A stretch of DNA of 64,000 nt from Bacillaceae bacterium JMAK1 (lineage in GTDB: Bacteria; Bacillota; Bacilli; Bacillales; Marinococcaceae): positions 62,001 through 126,000 of the forward strand of contig JIBW01000011.1 of the NCBI GenBank assembly GCA_012970285.1, written 5' to 3'. Below, one piece after another: positions 8,791 through 17,045 of the stretch; the first letter of the stretch is position 1, and each line of letters starts with the position of its first letter. The translations under genes and the position numbers were made by a program. The notes under the pieces were generated by a model that did not search any database, had not been told where the DNA came from, and worked only from the letters and a program-made list of their open reading frames with translations.

Positions 8791-9667
8791 GTCCTTCTCC
8801 TCCTTCGATGGGTTGAGCATTTGTTCTCTTTTTCCTCTTCTTAGCTTTCTTTGGTGAGGCAACCAGGTCTTGAATTAGATCCGTATCACGGATGTCCTTG
8901 TATGCGGCTGCGGCAGGGGTTAACCAGACCGTCCCTGGCCCTTCAAACACATCAAAGAGGCGTTGTTTGGTGAAGAGCGATCGAATCAACGACGAGTTCG
9001 GGCTACGTACCGCATGCTTCGTGATTCCTTTCCGTAATGCGACCGTGTCGTCATCGGCACTCATGGTTTCGCCATGTTCTAACTCGACGATCCGACATTC
9101 GTGTTCCGGTGCAGCGAGTTCGACAACCGCAATGCCTGTTCCCTTTAAGACCGTTAAGAACCATCCTGAGTTCCGCATCGCTTTGTTCGTCAGAGAACGA
9201 ATGTATTGGGTTCCTAGTTGCACGCCTTCGCTACACGCATAAAACTTGGCTTGATGCAGCACCACGGTTTCGTCATGCAGCTCAATGACTTGAAAGTGTT
9301 TGAAGGACGGTTCTAAGTACACATGGCCATAGCCACTGTAGACAGGACGAAAAAAGCTCTTCTCAGTGACCCCTTGTTGAAACAGCCGTTTAACACCGCC
9401 TGTAACCCCACCAATGCGGTTATGACTCTTAATTTGCCCTTGATAGGATTGGAGTGTCCCTTGTTCAGTGACGATGCTGCCATCGTGAAGGTCAATGTGT
9501 ATTTGCTTTAAGCGCACCCCGTTTTCTTGGGCTTGGTGTAAGTACGTGCTGTACCGAAGGTGATTGTTGCCGAGAATCGGTTGAAACTGAAGGATCTCAA
9601 CGGTTAGACCGTCCCCTTCGTAGGTCTCTTTGACGTGCGAGTTGGTATCCGTTTGAAACGTTATCAT
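8780..9667 (-). CDS. AIM24-family protein
   Basis: About 295 residues, all-beta. AIM24 features include a Gly-rich GGVTGGVKRLF, GWFLTVLKGTGIAVVE, a GETMSADDDTVALR segment and the C-terminal FEGPGTVWLTP. ATG (MITFQTD) follows AGAAGGTGA. AIM24 proteins are widespread and poorly characterised; they are named for a mitochondrial inner-membrane protein. It sits directly after the pilus genes and before the RusA-like gene, with which it overlaps. A role in envelope or pilus assembly is only inference. Confidence 0.75.
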   Translation of the reverse strand: MITFQTDTNSHVKETYEGDGLTVEILQFQPILGNNHLRYSTYLHQAQENGVRLKQIHIDLHDGSIVTEQGTLQSYQGQIKSHNRIGGVTGGVKRLFQQGVTEKSFFRPVYSGYGHVYLEPSFKHFQVIELHDETVVLHQAKFYACSEGVQLGTQYIRSLTNKAMRNSGWFLTVLKGTGIAVVELAAPEHECRIVELEHGETMSADDDTVALRKGITKHAVRSPNSSLIRSLFTKQRLFDVFEGPGTVWLTPAAAAYKDIRDTDLIQDLVASPKKAKKRKKRTNAQPIEGGEGHEV

Positions 9668-9733
9668 TGGTTCACCTTCTTTCTTTGAGTTTTTGTAATC
9701 ATGACAACCAAGCTCAAGAACCTGGCTCTCATC

Positions 9734-9764
9734 AAAACAAAAACAAGGCAACGCAATCTGCGTT
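9734..9764 (-). terminator. intrinsic terminator after the pilus operon
   Basis: Minus-strand hairpin AACGCA-GAT-TGCGTT followed by a T-rich run (TTGTTTTTG). The stem overlaps the stop codon of the 9763 gene. Confidence 0.65.
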
Positions 9765-10143
9765 ACCTCGTCCAAACATAAGAAATGCCCGTTTTACTGG
9801 CGTTCATCGGTAAAGAGAACAGGTCTTCTTGAAAGCCTAACACTCTTGGAAACTTGTAGGCATGATAGCTTGAAATGGCAATGCGAAACTCTTCGCCGTA
9901 TTGAATGGATGACGGCGGTTGCTCAACGATTTCGGCGTCTAAGTTGTAATGGTCGAGCCAATCGTTGATTTCATTCCGAACTTGCGGAGTAAAACCCCCG
10001 TGTTGCTCCGTTAACTGCACTGCGCGTTCCGTAATGTGATTGAGTTGACTGGCTTTCGCGCCGTGCGCTTGGAACTCGGGGACCGACACGACGATCCCCA
10101 TGATAAGTAAAAACAATAGGACGTAACTGACAATTTGGCTCAT
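9763..10143 (-). CDS. pseudopilin-like protein with N-terminal membrane helix
   Basis: 126 residues: hydrophobic helix at residues 5-22 (YVLLFLLIMGIVVSV), then a mostly polar periplasmic-type domain. This is the shape of TadE/TadF-like or DUF4320-like minor pilins in Gram-positive Tad loci. It lies immediately after the two Flp-type pilins and ends in a terminator. Family assignment rests on topology and context. Confidence 0.55.
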   Translation of the reverse strand: MSQIVSYVLLFLLIMGIVVSVPEFQAHGAKASQLNHITERAVQLTEQHGGFTPQVRNEINDWLDHYNLDAEIVEQPPSSIQYGEEFRIAISSYHAYKFPRVLGFQEDLFSLPMNASKTGISYVWTR

Positions 10144-10157
10144 GGCATGCTGCTCCT

Positions 10158-10358
10158 TTAAGACTCAGGGGGCTTTCCTCCGGCCACCCCTGTATTGAAA
10201 TACTCGACAATCCCGTCGTATCCCCAGGCGATACATGCGAGGAGAACGAGAAAAAGGCCCGCAAACAACACAATCATGACGGAGGAAAGCATGCCTTCTT
10301 CCGTCGATTCGGTGATGGAGTGTTCGGATGCGAGCCATTGGTGGATTCGATTACGCAT
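10158..10358 (-). CDS. Flp/Tad-type pilin (66 aa)
   Basis: A short basic N-terminus, then the motif SITESTEEG followed by a 20-residue hydrophobic helix (VMIVLFAGLFLVLLACIAW) and a short polar tail. The size and shape are those of Flp pilins. The neighbouring 88-aa protein shares S-I-x-x-S-T-E-[EK]-G before the helix. The classical Flp cleavage signature (G, then Glu-Tyr) is not present, so the leader-peptide boundary is uncertain. Confidence 0.65.
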   Translation of the reverse strand: MRNRIHQWLASEHSITESTEEGMLSSVMIVLFAGLFLVLLACIAWGYDGIVEYFNTGVAGGKPPES

Positions 10359-10381
10359 GATTGCTCATCCTTTGCGTCAAA

Positions 10382-10648
10382 TTAGTTTCCTGGACCGCCC
10401 CAACCTGGGTTCCAGTCCGCATCAACCGTGCCACCTTCAACGCCTGTTAAAAAGTCATTCATCACTTGCGTAAACGACGTATCCAATCCCCATACAGCAA
10501 TTACGGCTAAGAGAAGTACGAGAACGACAACCATGAAGATCCAAAGCCCTTTTTCCGTACTAACAGAGATGGAGCGTTCCCCAGTGATCCAGTTCTTTAC
10601 TTTTCCTACGAATGATTGGTTAGCTTCTACGATTACAGATTTAGACAT
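10382..10648 (-). CDS. Flp/Tad-type pilin (88 aa), probable major pilin
   Basis: N-terminal basic segment (VGKVKNWITGERS), the motif SISVSTEKG, a long hydrophobic helix (residues about 34-54) and a 30-residue acidic/Gly-rich tail ending in WNPGWGGPGN. Excellent ribosome site (AGGAGG). It is preceded by a perfect 16-bp palindrome at 10731-10746. As first pilin after the assembly genes it is the likely major subunit. Without the canonical cleavage site the mature form cannot be fixed. Confidence 0.65.
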   Translation of the reverse strand: MSKSVIVEANQSFVGKVKNWITGERSISVSTEKGLWIFMVVVLVLLLAVIAVWGLDTSFTQVMNDFLTGVEGGTVDADWNPGWGGPGN

Positions 10649-10730
10649 GTGTGATGTCCTCCTAATTAGTTTGTTTTTTAAATCTTGTCAATGATTGTGC
10701 GAAGTTCTTATTCATCGTGATTAAAGGCAT

Positions 10731-10746
10731 GGAATGTTCACATTCC
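10731..10746. other. perfect palindrome between tadC and the pilin gene
   Basis: GGAATGTTCACATTCC forms a 7-bp hairpin in the 119-bp gap between the TadC and pilin genes, with no U-tract. It could be an mRNA stabiliser or processing signal raising pilin expression, or a protein site. Confidence 0.4.
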
Positions 10747-10767
10747 CCCTCTCAAGGATTACGCTTC

Positions 10768-11619
10768 TTACATAATGCCGAAGGCCTTCATGGCCATAAA
10801 CGCCATCATGATAAAGACCACAATGGTTGTGGAGACGACCGAAAGCATTTGAAACATGTTTAACTTCGTATCAACGGATTCGGTCTTCGTTTGGTAACTG
10901 ACTTCATCGAGACGATTAAAATACTCAATCAACGAATCCATTCGTTTATCCAACGTATCTCGATTCATGAGTGGGGCTTGGCTTAATGTATTGGCCAACT
11001 GATGGGCGCTTTCCGTGCCTAAGTTTTTCGCAAAGTTATGAAACGGTTCTTGGCGCCCAGGGCGAAGTTCCACTTCACGGATGAATTGATCCACCGCATC
11101 CACGATACTGGGTCCGGCATAATCCCGACTCTCTCGTAACGCTTCAAGTAAGTTTCGTCGTTTGTAGATGCCAACAAACGGCAGCACGAACTTTGGCAGC
11201 TCCACTTCCCGTTGGTCAAGGAGTGCTTTCACTGCACTTTCAAGGGCGCGGTGATCCAAGTAGTACATGATTAAGCCTAAAATGACGGCCACAAGCAACA
11301 GCCAAGGAATCATAAACAAGACCGAGACAAGGGAAAACACGATGAAGATGGTCAATGCCTTGATGAGGCGCTTGCTTTGGTGCTGCTCGAACGTATCGCT
11401 GTCCCCGATAAAGGCGAGTTTTTCGTTGATGCTTTCTTTCTTATGCGCGCCTAAAAAGTTGTACCGATTAAAGAGGGGCGCAAGAGGTGACGCTTTCGGT
11501 GCTTGATCCGTTGTCACATTGGCATTGGCTAAGATCATCGTTTTATGTGGCGTCAATAAGGTGTGAATGAGCAAAAACGTTGTGACACCAATGACGCCAA
11601 ACAATAAAAGACTAAGCAT
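10768..11619 (-). CDS. tadC: Tad pilus inner-membrane platform protein TadC-like
   Basis: 283 residues with a T2SSF/TadC plan: membrane helices at the N-terminus, around residues 88-122 and at the extreme C-terminus (VVSTTIVVFIMMAFMAM), flanking a helical cytoplasmic domain. It pairs with the TadB-like protein 15 bp upstream. These platform proteins couple the TadA ATPase to pilin extraction. Sequence divergence is high; position after TadA and TadB is a large part of the evidence. Confidence 0.7.
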   Translation of the reverse strand: MLSLLLFGVIGVTTFLLIHTLLTPHKTMILANANVTTDQAPKASPLAPLFNRYNFLGAHKKESINEKLAFIGDSDTFEQHQSKRLIKALTIFIVFSLVSVLFMIPWLLLVAVILGLIMYYLDHRALESAVKALLDQREVELPKFVLPFVGIYKRRNLLEALRESRDYAGPSIVDAVDQFIREVELRPGRQEPFHNFAKNLGTESAHQLANTLSQAPLMNRDTLDKRMDSLIEYFNRLDEVSYQTKTESVDTKLNMFQMLSVVSTTIVVFIMMAFMAMKAFGIM

Positions 11620-11634
11620 GGGTGTTCCTCCTTT

Positions 11635-12576
11635 CTACGTCGTTGATTGCAATGTAAAGTGATCCGAATACCGCGTTCGAATGGCTAAAAAGACGACAAA
11701 GGCGGTAAAGCCTAACACGCCAAGTAATAACACTTGCATGAGGAAGTAGCGCTGTACGACTTCCTGAACCCCCGGCATGGCGTTAAACATCGCGTAAATC
11801 ACGGCAATCGGTAATAAGGCAAAGAGCAACGTAAAGAAATACGGTGTCTGCCAGGTCTTGTTCGCTTTCTCACGTTCCGTGACGCGTAATTCAAGGGAAC
11901 GTTGTGTTGTGGCTAATTCTTTATCGATGCTTGTGCCGTTGATTTGGAGCGCGTGAATGAGGTTGACCGTATTTTGTAACTCAGGAACCTTAAAACGATC
12001 GACCATCGGTTTAAAAGCGATTTGAACGGTGTCCCCCTGTTCCATGCGTTGAACGGCTTGTTTGACCTCTGTTTTGACGGGTTCTTGTAAGTAGTTCGTT
12101 GTCGCGTCTAACGCTTGGTATACGGTCTGATACGTCATTAAGTCGGAACTGACGGTCTTGATAAACTGATCAATTTGTTTCTCCATCGTTAACAAGTACT
12201 TCGCTTTTTGCATAAAGAGCAGCGCCCGTGGAACCGCAAACCCAATCGGGATTGCGAACAATAGAAACACATGAACACCAAAGATTAGAAAAAGAACGAT
12301 CATGGCAGTAAGAATGCCAGGGAACAAGATGGTTAAATATCGATTTAGCCCAATATTCCAATCAAATCGTTTCCCTTCTTCCAATACATCCCCAATGGAA
12401 AAAAACCGAACGAGTTTGGAGTTGGCCAAAGAGCCTTCCTTTCGTACGGTTTTTGGGACGAATTTGCGTTCAGGTTCTTTTAAGATGGCGTATTTCTGTT
12501 TGGAAAGTAAAATGCTAAACGCAAAATACAACAAGATCGTACACACGAGTAAGACCACAGCGAGAATCACGTTCAT
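11635..12576 (-). CDS. tadB: Tad pilus inner-membrane platform protein TadB-like
   Basis: 313 residues: N-terminal helix (1-20), a central helix pair (about 80-115), a cytoplasmic T2SSF helical domain (about 130-230) and two C-terminal helices (about 235-300). Its ATG overlaps the TadA stop by four bases (ATGA), the usual tadA-tadB coupling. It forms the pilus assembly platform with TadC. Confidence 0.75.
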   Translation of the reverse strand: MNVILAVVLLVCTILLYFAFSILLSKQKYAILKEPERKFVPKTVRKEGSLANSKLVRFFSIGDVLEEGKRFDWNIGLNRYLTILFPGILTAMIVLFLIFGVHVFLLFAIPIGFAVPRALLFMQKAKYLLTMEKQIDQFIKTVSSDLMTYQTVYQALDATTNYLQEPVKTEVKQAVQRMEQGDTVQIAFKPMVDRFKVPELQNTVNLIHALQINGTSIDKELATTQRSLELRVTEREKANKTWQTPYFFTLLFALLPIAVIYAMFNAMPGVQEVVQRYFLMQVLLLGVLGFTAFVVFLAIRTRYSDHFTLQSTT

Positions 12577-13961
12577 GCGATCACCTCATGTTCGGTTGGA
12601 TGTAACAGTCCTTCTAGGGTCTCATACTCGTCATCATTCAAACGGGTACGGAACCGATCCATTTGTTCGTCACTTGGTCGTTCCACAAACCGATGGTGGC
12701 GGGTTTTCGGATCGTACGAAAAGATGGTTCGGTATTCGTACGTGTTCGTTTGAAGGTTGTAGTGGGACACTTCCACGACTTCCGTAATGATTCGGTGTTT
12801 CCCTTCGACGAGATCCACGTAAATGATAAAGTCAAAGGCATCCGTGACCATCTCCGACAACACTTCTTTTCGAATGTCTGTCCCTTCTTGTGCCATGAGG
12901 ACCATCCGATCCGGGACTTGCTTGGCGTTCATCGCATGGAGCGTCGAGATCGACCCGTGACCCGTTTGGGCGACTTTAATCAATTGATACGCTTCTTTTG
13001 ACTTTACCTCTTGGACGCAGATAAAATCTGGGCGACTCGTTAACGCTGAACGTAGGAGTCTGGAATAATCAAACTCATCCCGCGTCCGCCATACACTGAT
13101 GTGATGGGACGGGTAATGACGCGTTAGATACGCTTCGGGATCTTCCTCTAACAAAATCAGCTTTTTCGCTTCTGCTTTTAAGCCCACCATGTACTTAAAC
13201 AGCTCCGTTTTTCCGGCTCCCGTCGTTCCGGCAACCAAGAGACGCGATTCTGACCGAATCACATAACGTAAAAACTCATGCAACTCGTAAGAGGCTTGTC
13301 CAGAAGATAGAATGGATTCTTCGGTGATCTGTAAGGTCTGGCTATGTTTTCGAATGGTGATCGATACATCGGTATCGATGTCCATGTTATGCCCACTGAG
13401 TTGGACACGAATGTTTTGAAAGGCAGCCACGCATTGAGGTTCCGTATGGTTCCACGAACGTCCGGCGGCTTGTGCGATTCGATGAGCCACTTGAATGGCA
13501 TCTTCTTTCGTTTTAAACACCACATTCGACTGCACCCATCCTTGGCCTTTCCGAAACAAGTAGATGTTGTTGTAAGCCACAACCGAAATGTCCTCAATGT
13601 CGTTCTCTTCATTAACGAGAGGTTCTAAGACATCTAAGCCAACAATGCGGTTTACCACAGCTCGTATTTTCCGAGGGGAGGTTTCCCCACTGTTACGCTC
13701 CATAAAGAACTTGAGCAACAACGATTCAAGCTCTTGCTTCTTTTCCCGGTCCCCAAACGCCCCCGTTAACACATCGGGATGGTGTTCAGATAAAAATTGT
13801 GAAGCCATCTCGACGTCGTTTTTACTCACCGCCATGTCCTGATCTAAACGACGAAAATCATCTTCTGTCGCCATTAAGTAGGTGACGTAGTTTACGCTGT
13901 ATTCGATGTTCGAACGATGAGACCCCGGTAGAAGGGGCGTATAGTCCATCTCAACCGTCAT
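12573..13961 (-). CDS. tadA: Tad pilus assembly ATPase TadA/CpaF
   Basis: 462 residues, secretion ATPase of the PulE/VirB11 superfamily. Visible: Walker A GTTGAGKT (245-252), Asp box LLEEDPE (270-276), Walker B region PDFICVQEVKSKEA (311-324, the CpaF form of GEVR-GGEA) and His box TGHGSISTLHA (333-343). Full length for CpaF. ATG follows AGGAGG. It powers pilin assembly at the membrane. Because a T4SS lies in the same cluster, a second role as its VirB11 should be considered, although the CpaF signature and adjacent TadB/TadC favour the pilus. Confidence 0.9.
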   Translation of the reverse strand: MTVEMDYTPLLPGSHRSNIEYSVNYVTYLMATEDDFRRLDQDMAVSKNDVEMASQFLSEHHPDVLTGAFGDREKKQELESLLLKFFMERNSGETSPRKIRAVVNRIVGLDVLEPLVNEENDIEDISVVAYNNIYLFRKGQGWVQSNVVFKTKEDAIQVAHRIAQAAGRSWNHTEPQCVAAFQNIRVQLSGHNMDIDTDVSITIRKHSQTLQITEESILSSGQASYELHEFLRYVIRSESRLLVAGTTGAGKTELFKYMVGLKAEAKKLILLEEDPEAYLTRHYPSHHISVWRTRDEFDYSRLLRSALTSRPDFICVQEVKSKEAYQLIKVAQTGHGSISTLHAMNAKQVPDRMVLMAQEGTDIRKEVLSEMVTDAFDFIIYVDLVEGKHRIITEVVEVSHYNLQTNTYEYRTIFSYDPKTRHHRFVERPSDEQMDRFRTRLNDDEYETLEGLLHPTEHEVIA

Positions 13962-13966
13962 AAGAA

Positions 13967-14836
13967 TTACCTCCTTCCTAACATGCCCTTACGAGCCGAT
14001 TGCGGGGTTTCAAAGCCTAAGTCCTTCATCAATGGGCGTAAGTATTCTCGTACCTCTGGAACACTAAAGCGTCCACTAAAGTCCATCATGGCGACTTCAG
14101 GGAAATAAGGAACCGTCGTCTCCAACGTTGAAAGGTGACTCCATTGTTGGTAGTCGTCCAACGTAAACTCGTCTGTAGCCATATTAATGACCGGGTAGAA
14201 AGCGAGATGGTTCGCTTCAGGGCTTTGTTTGATGGCTTTCATACGTTCCTTGTAGTTTAAGAGTGTGCTTTTCTTGTTGTTCAGAACAGCAATGAGTCCT
14301 TCACTGCGCGTGATGACGGGCAAGGACGTCACAACCTGTAAGTTGGCCGGGACATTTAAAAGGATGAGATCATAGTGACCTTTCACCGCACGAATCTCAT
14401 CCATGAGTTCAGTCGTAAATTGATTCAGGTCTTCCGTCCGATCAAATCGTGGCCATGTCGACGCCCGAAAGGTTTCGGAAAGCGTTAGGAAATCTAAGCT
14501 CTCAGGCACGTCCTTGAGTGCTTGAAGAATGGTCTTCGCATTGGCATTCTTCTTCATTTCCAGTTGATACGACTCGCTATTCATCGTGTACTGCTGCAAG
14601 ATGTTTCGATCTTGTTGGGTTTGGATGCGTTGCACTAAGCTTTGCACATTTTTGGTCGTATGCGTCCAATGCGTCGAATGATAAAATGCATTGGTTGCAA
14701 TGTCCAAATCGATGAACAACACCTGGTGGTGTTCCGCAACGGCTGCCGCCAGATTTTGTGCGATCGTTCGACTGCCCACGTTCGGTTCCACGCCCCAAAC
14801 ACTCACAATCTTTACATCACTCATCGTCATCGTCAT
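13967..14836 (-). CDS. TadZ/CpaE-like ParA-family protein with deviant P-loop
   Basis: 289 residues with a MinD/ParA fold: MSDVKIVSVWGVEPNVGSRT at the N-terminus, LFIDLDIATNAF (A'-type motif) and a Walker B-like HYDLILLNVPANL. The P-loop lacks the signature Lys residues (GVEPNVGSRT, not KGGxGKT), as in some TadZ/CpaE proteins that localise pilus machinery. Its ribosome site (GAGGAGG) is encoded by the Glu/Asp tail of cpaB and the genes overlap by up to 20 bp. Confidence 0.75.
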   Translation of the reverse strand: MTMTMSDVKIVSVWGVEPNVGSRTIAQNLAAAVAEHHQVLFIDLDIATNAFYHSTHWTHTTKNVQSLVQRIQTQQDRNILQQYTMNSESYQLEMKKNANAKTILQALKDVPESLDFLTLSETFRASTWPRFDRTEDLNQFTTELMDEIRAVKGHYDLILLNVPANLQVVTSLPVITRSEGLIAVLNNKKSTLLNYKERMKAIKQSPEANHLAFYPVINMATDEFTLDDYQQWSHLSTLETTVPYFPEVAMMDFSGRFSVPEVREYLRPLMKDLGFETPQSARKGMLGRR

Positions 14837-15722
14837 CCTCCTCTTCTTCGTCTACGTACAAGTCAAGCTCTTCAAGTAGCTCATCGACATCACTGGAATC
14901 ACTGTCGAGGCTAAAGTCCCCACTGACATTCGCAAAGTTCTCACTGATCCACTCGCGTGTTTGGCTAATGGAATCGAGCGATTGTTGGCTTTCTGGGATT
15001 TCTTCGTCATACGAAGACCCGGATACGACTGGAATGATGGAACCAAGAAGGTTCGCTTTCGTCAAAACTTCTTGTTCTTCTTGAGATGATGCCGCAAATG
15101 TGTAGAGACGTGCTTGGGTTAGCGCATTACTGTTGTTACTGCTGCTTTCTTCATCGTCATACGTGATTTGACTCTCTGGCACAAAGACATCGGCAGTGCT
15201 GCTATCTTTGGCCGACGTTACCCGCAAGTGTGAAGCGATCTTTCCAAGCATTGGCTTTTCTTCGCCATCATCATCAATGGCTGTTGTGGTGAAATAAAGA
15301 TCCACATGCGCCCCTGGTAAGATGGAGTTTCCGAGCGACGTTTCTAAGTCTACAAGTAACGGAAAGGCGTATTCTCCGGCTTCAAGGTTTAAAATGGCTT
15401 CGTCTGGCATCTCGGATTGTTCTAACGTAAAGTCGTTATGGATCGTCGAGTTCGCGGCGATGCCGTACCCATCGGGCGTGTACTTTCCGATTACATCCTC
15501 AAGTTCGATGTGAGCTGTTGGTGGCAGTGCTTCCGCATCAACCTCTCGTTCGGTCACCATGCTTTCATCAATAAGTGTTCGCGGTGGAATATGATCGACG
15601 GTGTAAACCGCCGTAGAAACTACGGATTGTGCACTCGTCAGTTGAATGGTTGTAAACGCTGCACCAATAACAGCGACAGCGCCGACGCCGGCAACGACTT
15701 TTCGTTTAACATGACTCTTCAA
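14817..15722 (-). CDS. cpaB: CpaB/RcpC-like pilus assembly protein
   Basis: 301 residues: N-terminal membrane anchor (residues 8-30), then a SAF-type domain (VDHIPPRTLIDESMV at about 43-57) and an RcpC/CpaB-like beta domain (ILPGAHVDLYFT). The C-terminus is unusually acidic, ending in a run of Glu and Asp. CpaB proteins sit at the outer face of Tad machines; in a Gram-positive it probably acts at the membrane-wall interface. Overlaps and is coupled to tadZ. Confidence 0.8.
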   Translation of the reverse strand: MKSHVKRKVVAGVGAVAVIGAAFTTIQLTSAQSVVSTAVYTVDHIPPRTLIDESMVTEREVDAEALPPTAHIELEDVIGKYTPDGYGIAANSTIHNDFTLEQSEMPDEAILNLEAGEYAFPLLVDLETSLGNSILPGAHVDLYFTTTAIDDDGEEKPMLGKIASHLRVTSAKDSSTADVFVPESQITYDDEESSSNNSNALTQARLYTFAASSQEEQEVLTKANLLGSIIPVVSGSSYDEEIPESQQSLDSISQTREWISENFANVSGDFSLDSDSSDVDELLEELDLYVDEEEEDDDDDE

Positions 15723-15745
15723 GGTAAATCCTCCTTAGTGATTGC

Positions 15746-16168
15746 TTATTTTGCTTCGTAAATCATGGTGTGACGACTTCTCGTCGTCCCTTCTTCTTGG
15801 TCCGAGGCGGTGGTTGCCGTTAGTAATCGACCGATGGCCGTTGAGTCCGTAGTGACAGCTTCCGCAGAAATGAAGGCGGGTTGGGATTGGATGGAATGAA
15901 TCCGTAACGTTTTATCGCCACCTGAACCTGTTGAATCACTGTAATGGTCTCGGAGTGCCGTTTCCGCAACACCCACGTCAATCGTCACTTCTTCGGATAC
16001 TCTGGCTCTGCCATATTGCACAGCCTCGGTCATGGCCGCATCGGTGGCTCGATGAAGGGCCGTGCTGTTGTCTTGGTCTTGGATATTCACTTGAGCAAAC
16101 GACACCGAAAACATGGAAAACGATAGGACAATTAATAACAAAAAGACGAGTTTAATGGCATTGGCCAT
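15746..16168 (-). CDS. TadE-like minor pseudopilin candidate
   Basis: 140 residues: hydrophobic N-terminal helix (residues 5-24), then a Ser/Thr-rich polar domain with RATDAAMTEAVQYGRA, typical of TadE-like proteins where a helix follows the anchor. Strong ribosome site AAGGAGG. First gene of the pilus assembly operon, directly after tandem terminators. Confidence 0.55.
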   Translation of the reverse strand: MANAIKLVFLLLIVLSFSMFSVSFAQVNIQDQDNSTALHRATDAAMTEAVQYGRARVSEEVTIDVGVAETALRDHYSDSTGSGGDKTLRIHSIQSQPAFISAEAVTTDSTAIGRLLTATTASDQEEGTTRSRHTMIYEAK

Positions 16169-16193
16169 TGATGAACCTCCTTTTCAACACGAC

Positions 16194-16252
16194 AAAAAGC
16201 CCCCTCTTCCATCGAGGGGGAATAAAAAGAACTCGCCTTCATGGAAGACGAG
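16194..16252 (-). terminator. tandem intrinsic terminators just before the pilus operon
   Basis: Two minus-strand hairpins: CTCGTCTTC/GAAGGCGAG followed by TTCTTTTT, then CCCCCTC-7 nt-GAGGGGG followed by C and TTTTT. The last U-tract ends 26 bp before the next ATG, leaving room only for the ribosome site. Confidence 0.75.
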
Positions 16253-16292
16253 CTGAACATATACAGTACACATTAAATTTTAGTGGAGACCA

Positions 16293-16301
16293 AGTATAGC
16301 A
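16293..16301 (-). promoter_or_regulatory. possible extended -10 element
   Basis: TGCTATACT on the minus strand matches an extended -10 (TGnTATAAT). A transcript from here would run into the tandem terminators before the pilus operon, making an attenuated leader. No clear -35. Confidence 0.35.
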
Positions 16302-16312
16302 CAGATCACCCA

Positions 16313-16861
16313 TTAATTGGAAAGCGTTTCGTAGTTGTGCTTCGCATTGACTGTTAACTCAATGTTGTATTCACGACCTGATGTGACATCTTGGGAAACT
16401 TCAAATCCAAAGACACCCTCCACAACTTCTTCAGGTGCATAGGTTTCTGGGTAATAATCGCCAGGGTTTTCATCGGTGATGTACCCTAACTCGCTTTCGT
16501 GTACAGCTAAGTAGCCGTCGATGGATGCACTGGATTTATCTGCAGCCGTCATTTGTTTTCGATACACTTCGTGCGTCTGAACGTGTAAGGAATCTGAGTC
16601 CGAGACGCGTAAGTCATACTCCAAATCTAAGTTACCGATGTTTGTGATGCTGTAATCCGTTTCGACTTTTTCCCAAGGGAAGATCTCAAACGCCGTCTGA
16701 TCAGCTTCTAACAAGATGCCGACTTGTGGTTCAATGATGTCGACCGTGCTATTGGCATTGGAGTTTGCCTCTAAAACGGTTGGGTCCCAGGCATTGGCGG
16801 TTCCTACAACGGAACTAAACGCCACGAACGTTGAACATGCAGCAATCAAATACTTTTTCAA
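16313..16861 (-). CDS. secreted protein of unknown family (182 aa)
   Basis: Start TTG after AAGGAGGG. Signal peptide with likely cleavage after TANA (about residue 24), then an acidic, beta-rich domain with SNANSTVDIIEPQVGILL and TDYSITNIGNLDLEYDLRVS, resembling secreted beta-sandwich (TasA/camelysin-like) proteins only in style. It lies between the large adhesin-like gene and the pilus operon and is probably exported to the surface. One candidate function is a fibre or pilus accessory subunit. Confidence 0.6.
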   Translation of the reverse strand: MKKYLIAACSTFVAFSSVVGTANAWDPTVLEANSNANSTVDIIEPQVGILLEADQTAFEIFPWEKVETDYSITNIGNLDLEYDLRVSDSDSLHVQTHEVYRKQMTAADKSSASIDGYLAVHESELGYITDENPGDYYPETYAPEEVVEGVFGFEVSQDVTSGREYNIELTVNAKHNYETLSN

Positions 16862-17010
16862 TAGATATACCCTCCTTCAAGTGGTCGTACGTTGTATTAA
16901 TTTCAATCGCTTTAAAGCTGTTTGATGTGATTGTGACATCACCTCCTAATGGCAAATCTTCGAGGATTGTTCCTCTTTTGAACGTAGGAGTGAATCTCTT
17001 GCGCTCAAAA

Positions 17011-17040
17011 GAAGAACCCATCTCTAAATCGAGATGGGAA
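17011..17040 (-). terminator. intrinsic terminator after the adhesin-like gene
   Basis: Minus-strand stem TTCCCATCTC-6 nt-GAGATGGGTT followed by CTTCTTTT, six bases beyond the stop. Confidence 0.7.
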
Positions 17041-17045
17041 CCGTC

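Noticed and set aside
12573-13961. VirB11 as the identity of the secretion ATPase
   Set aside because: The direct coupling to TadB and TadC and the CpaF-type motifs favour TadA; Gram-positive T4SS usually lack VirB11. A dual role is not excluded.
16936-16951. Perfect AGGAGGTG site on the minus strand followed by a 20-codon frame
   Set aside because: The ATG is only two bases from the site, too close for normal initiation; the following 20 codons look random. Could be a leader peptide but unsupported.
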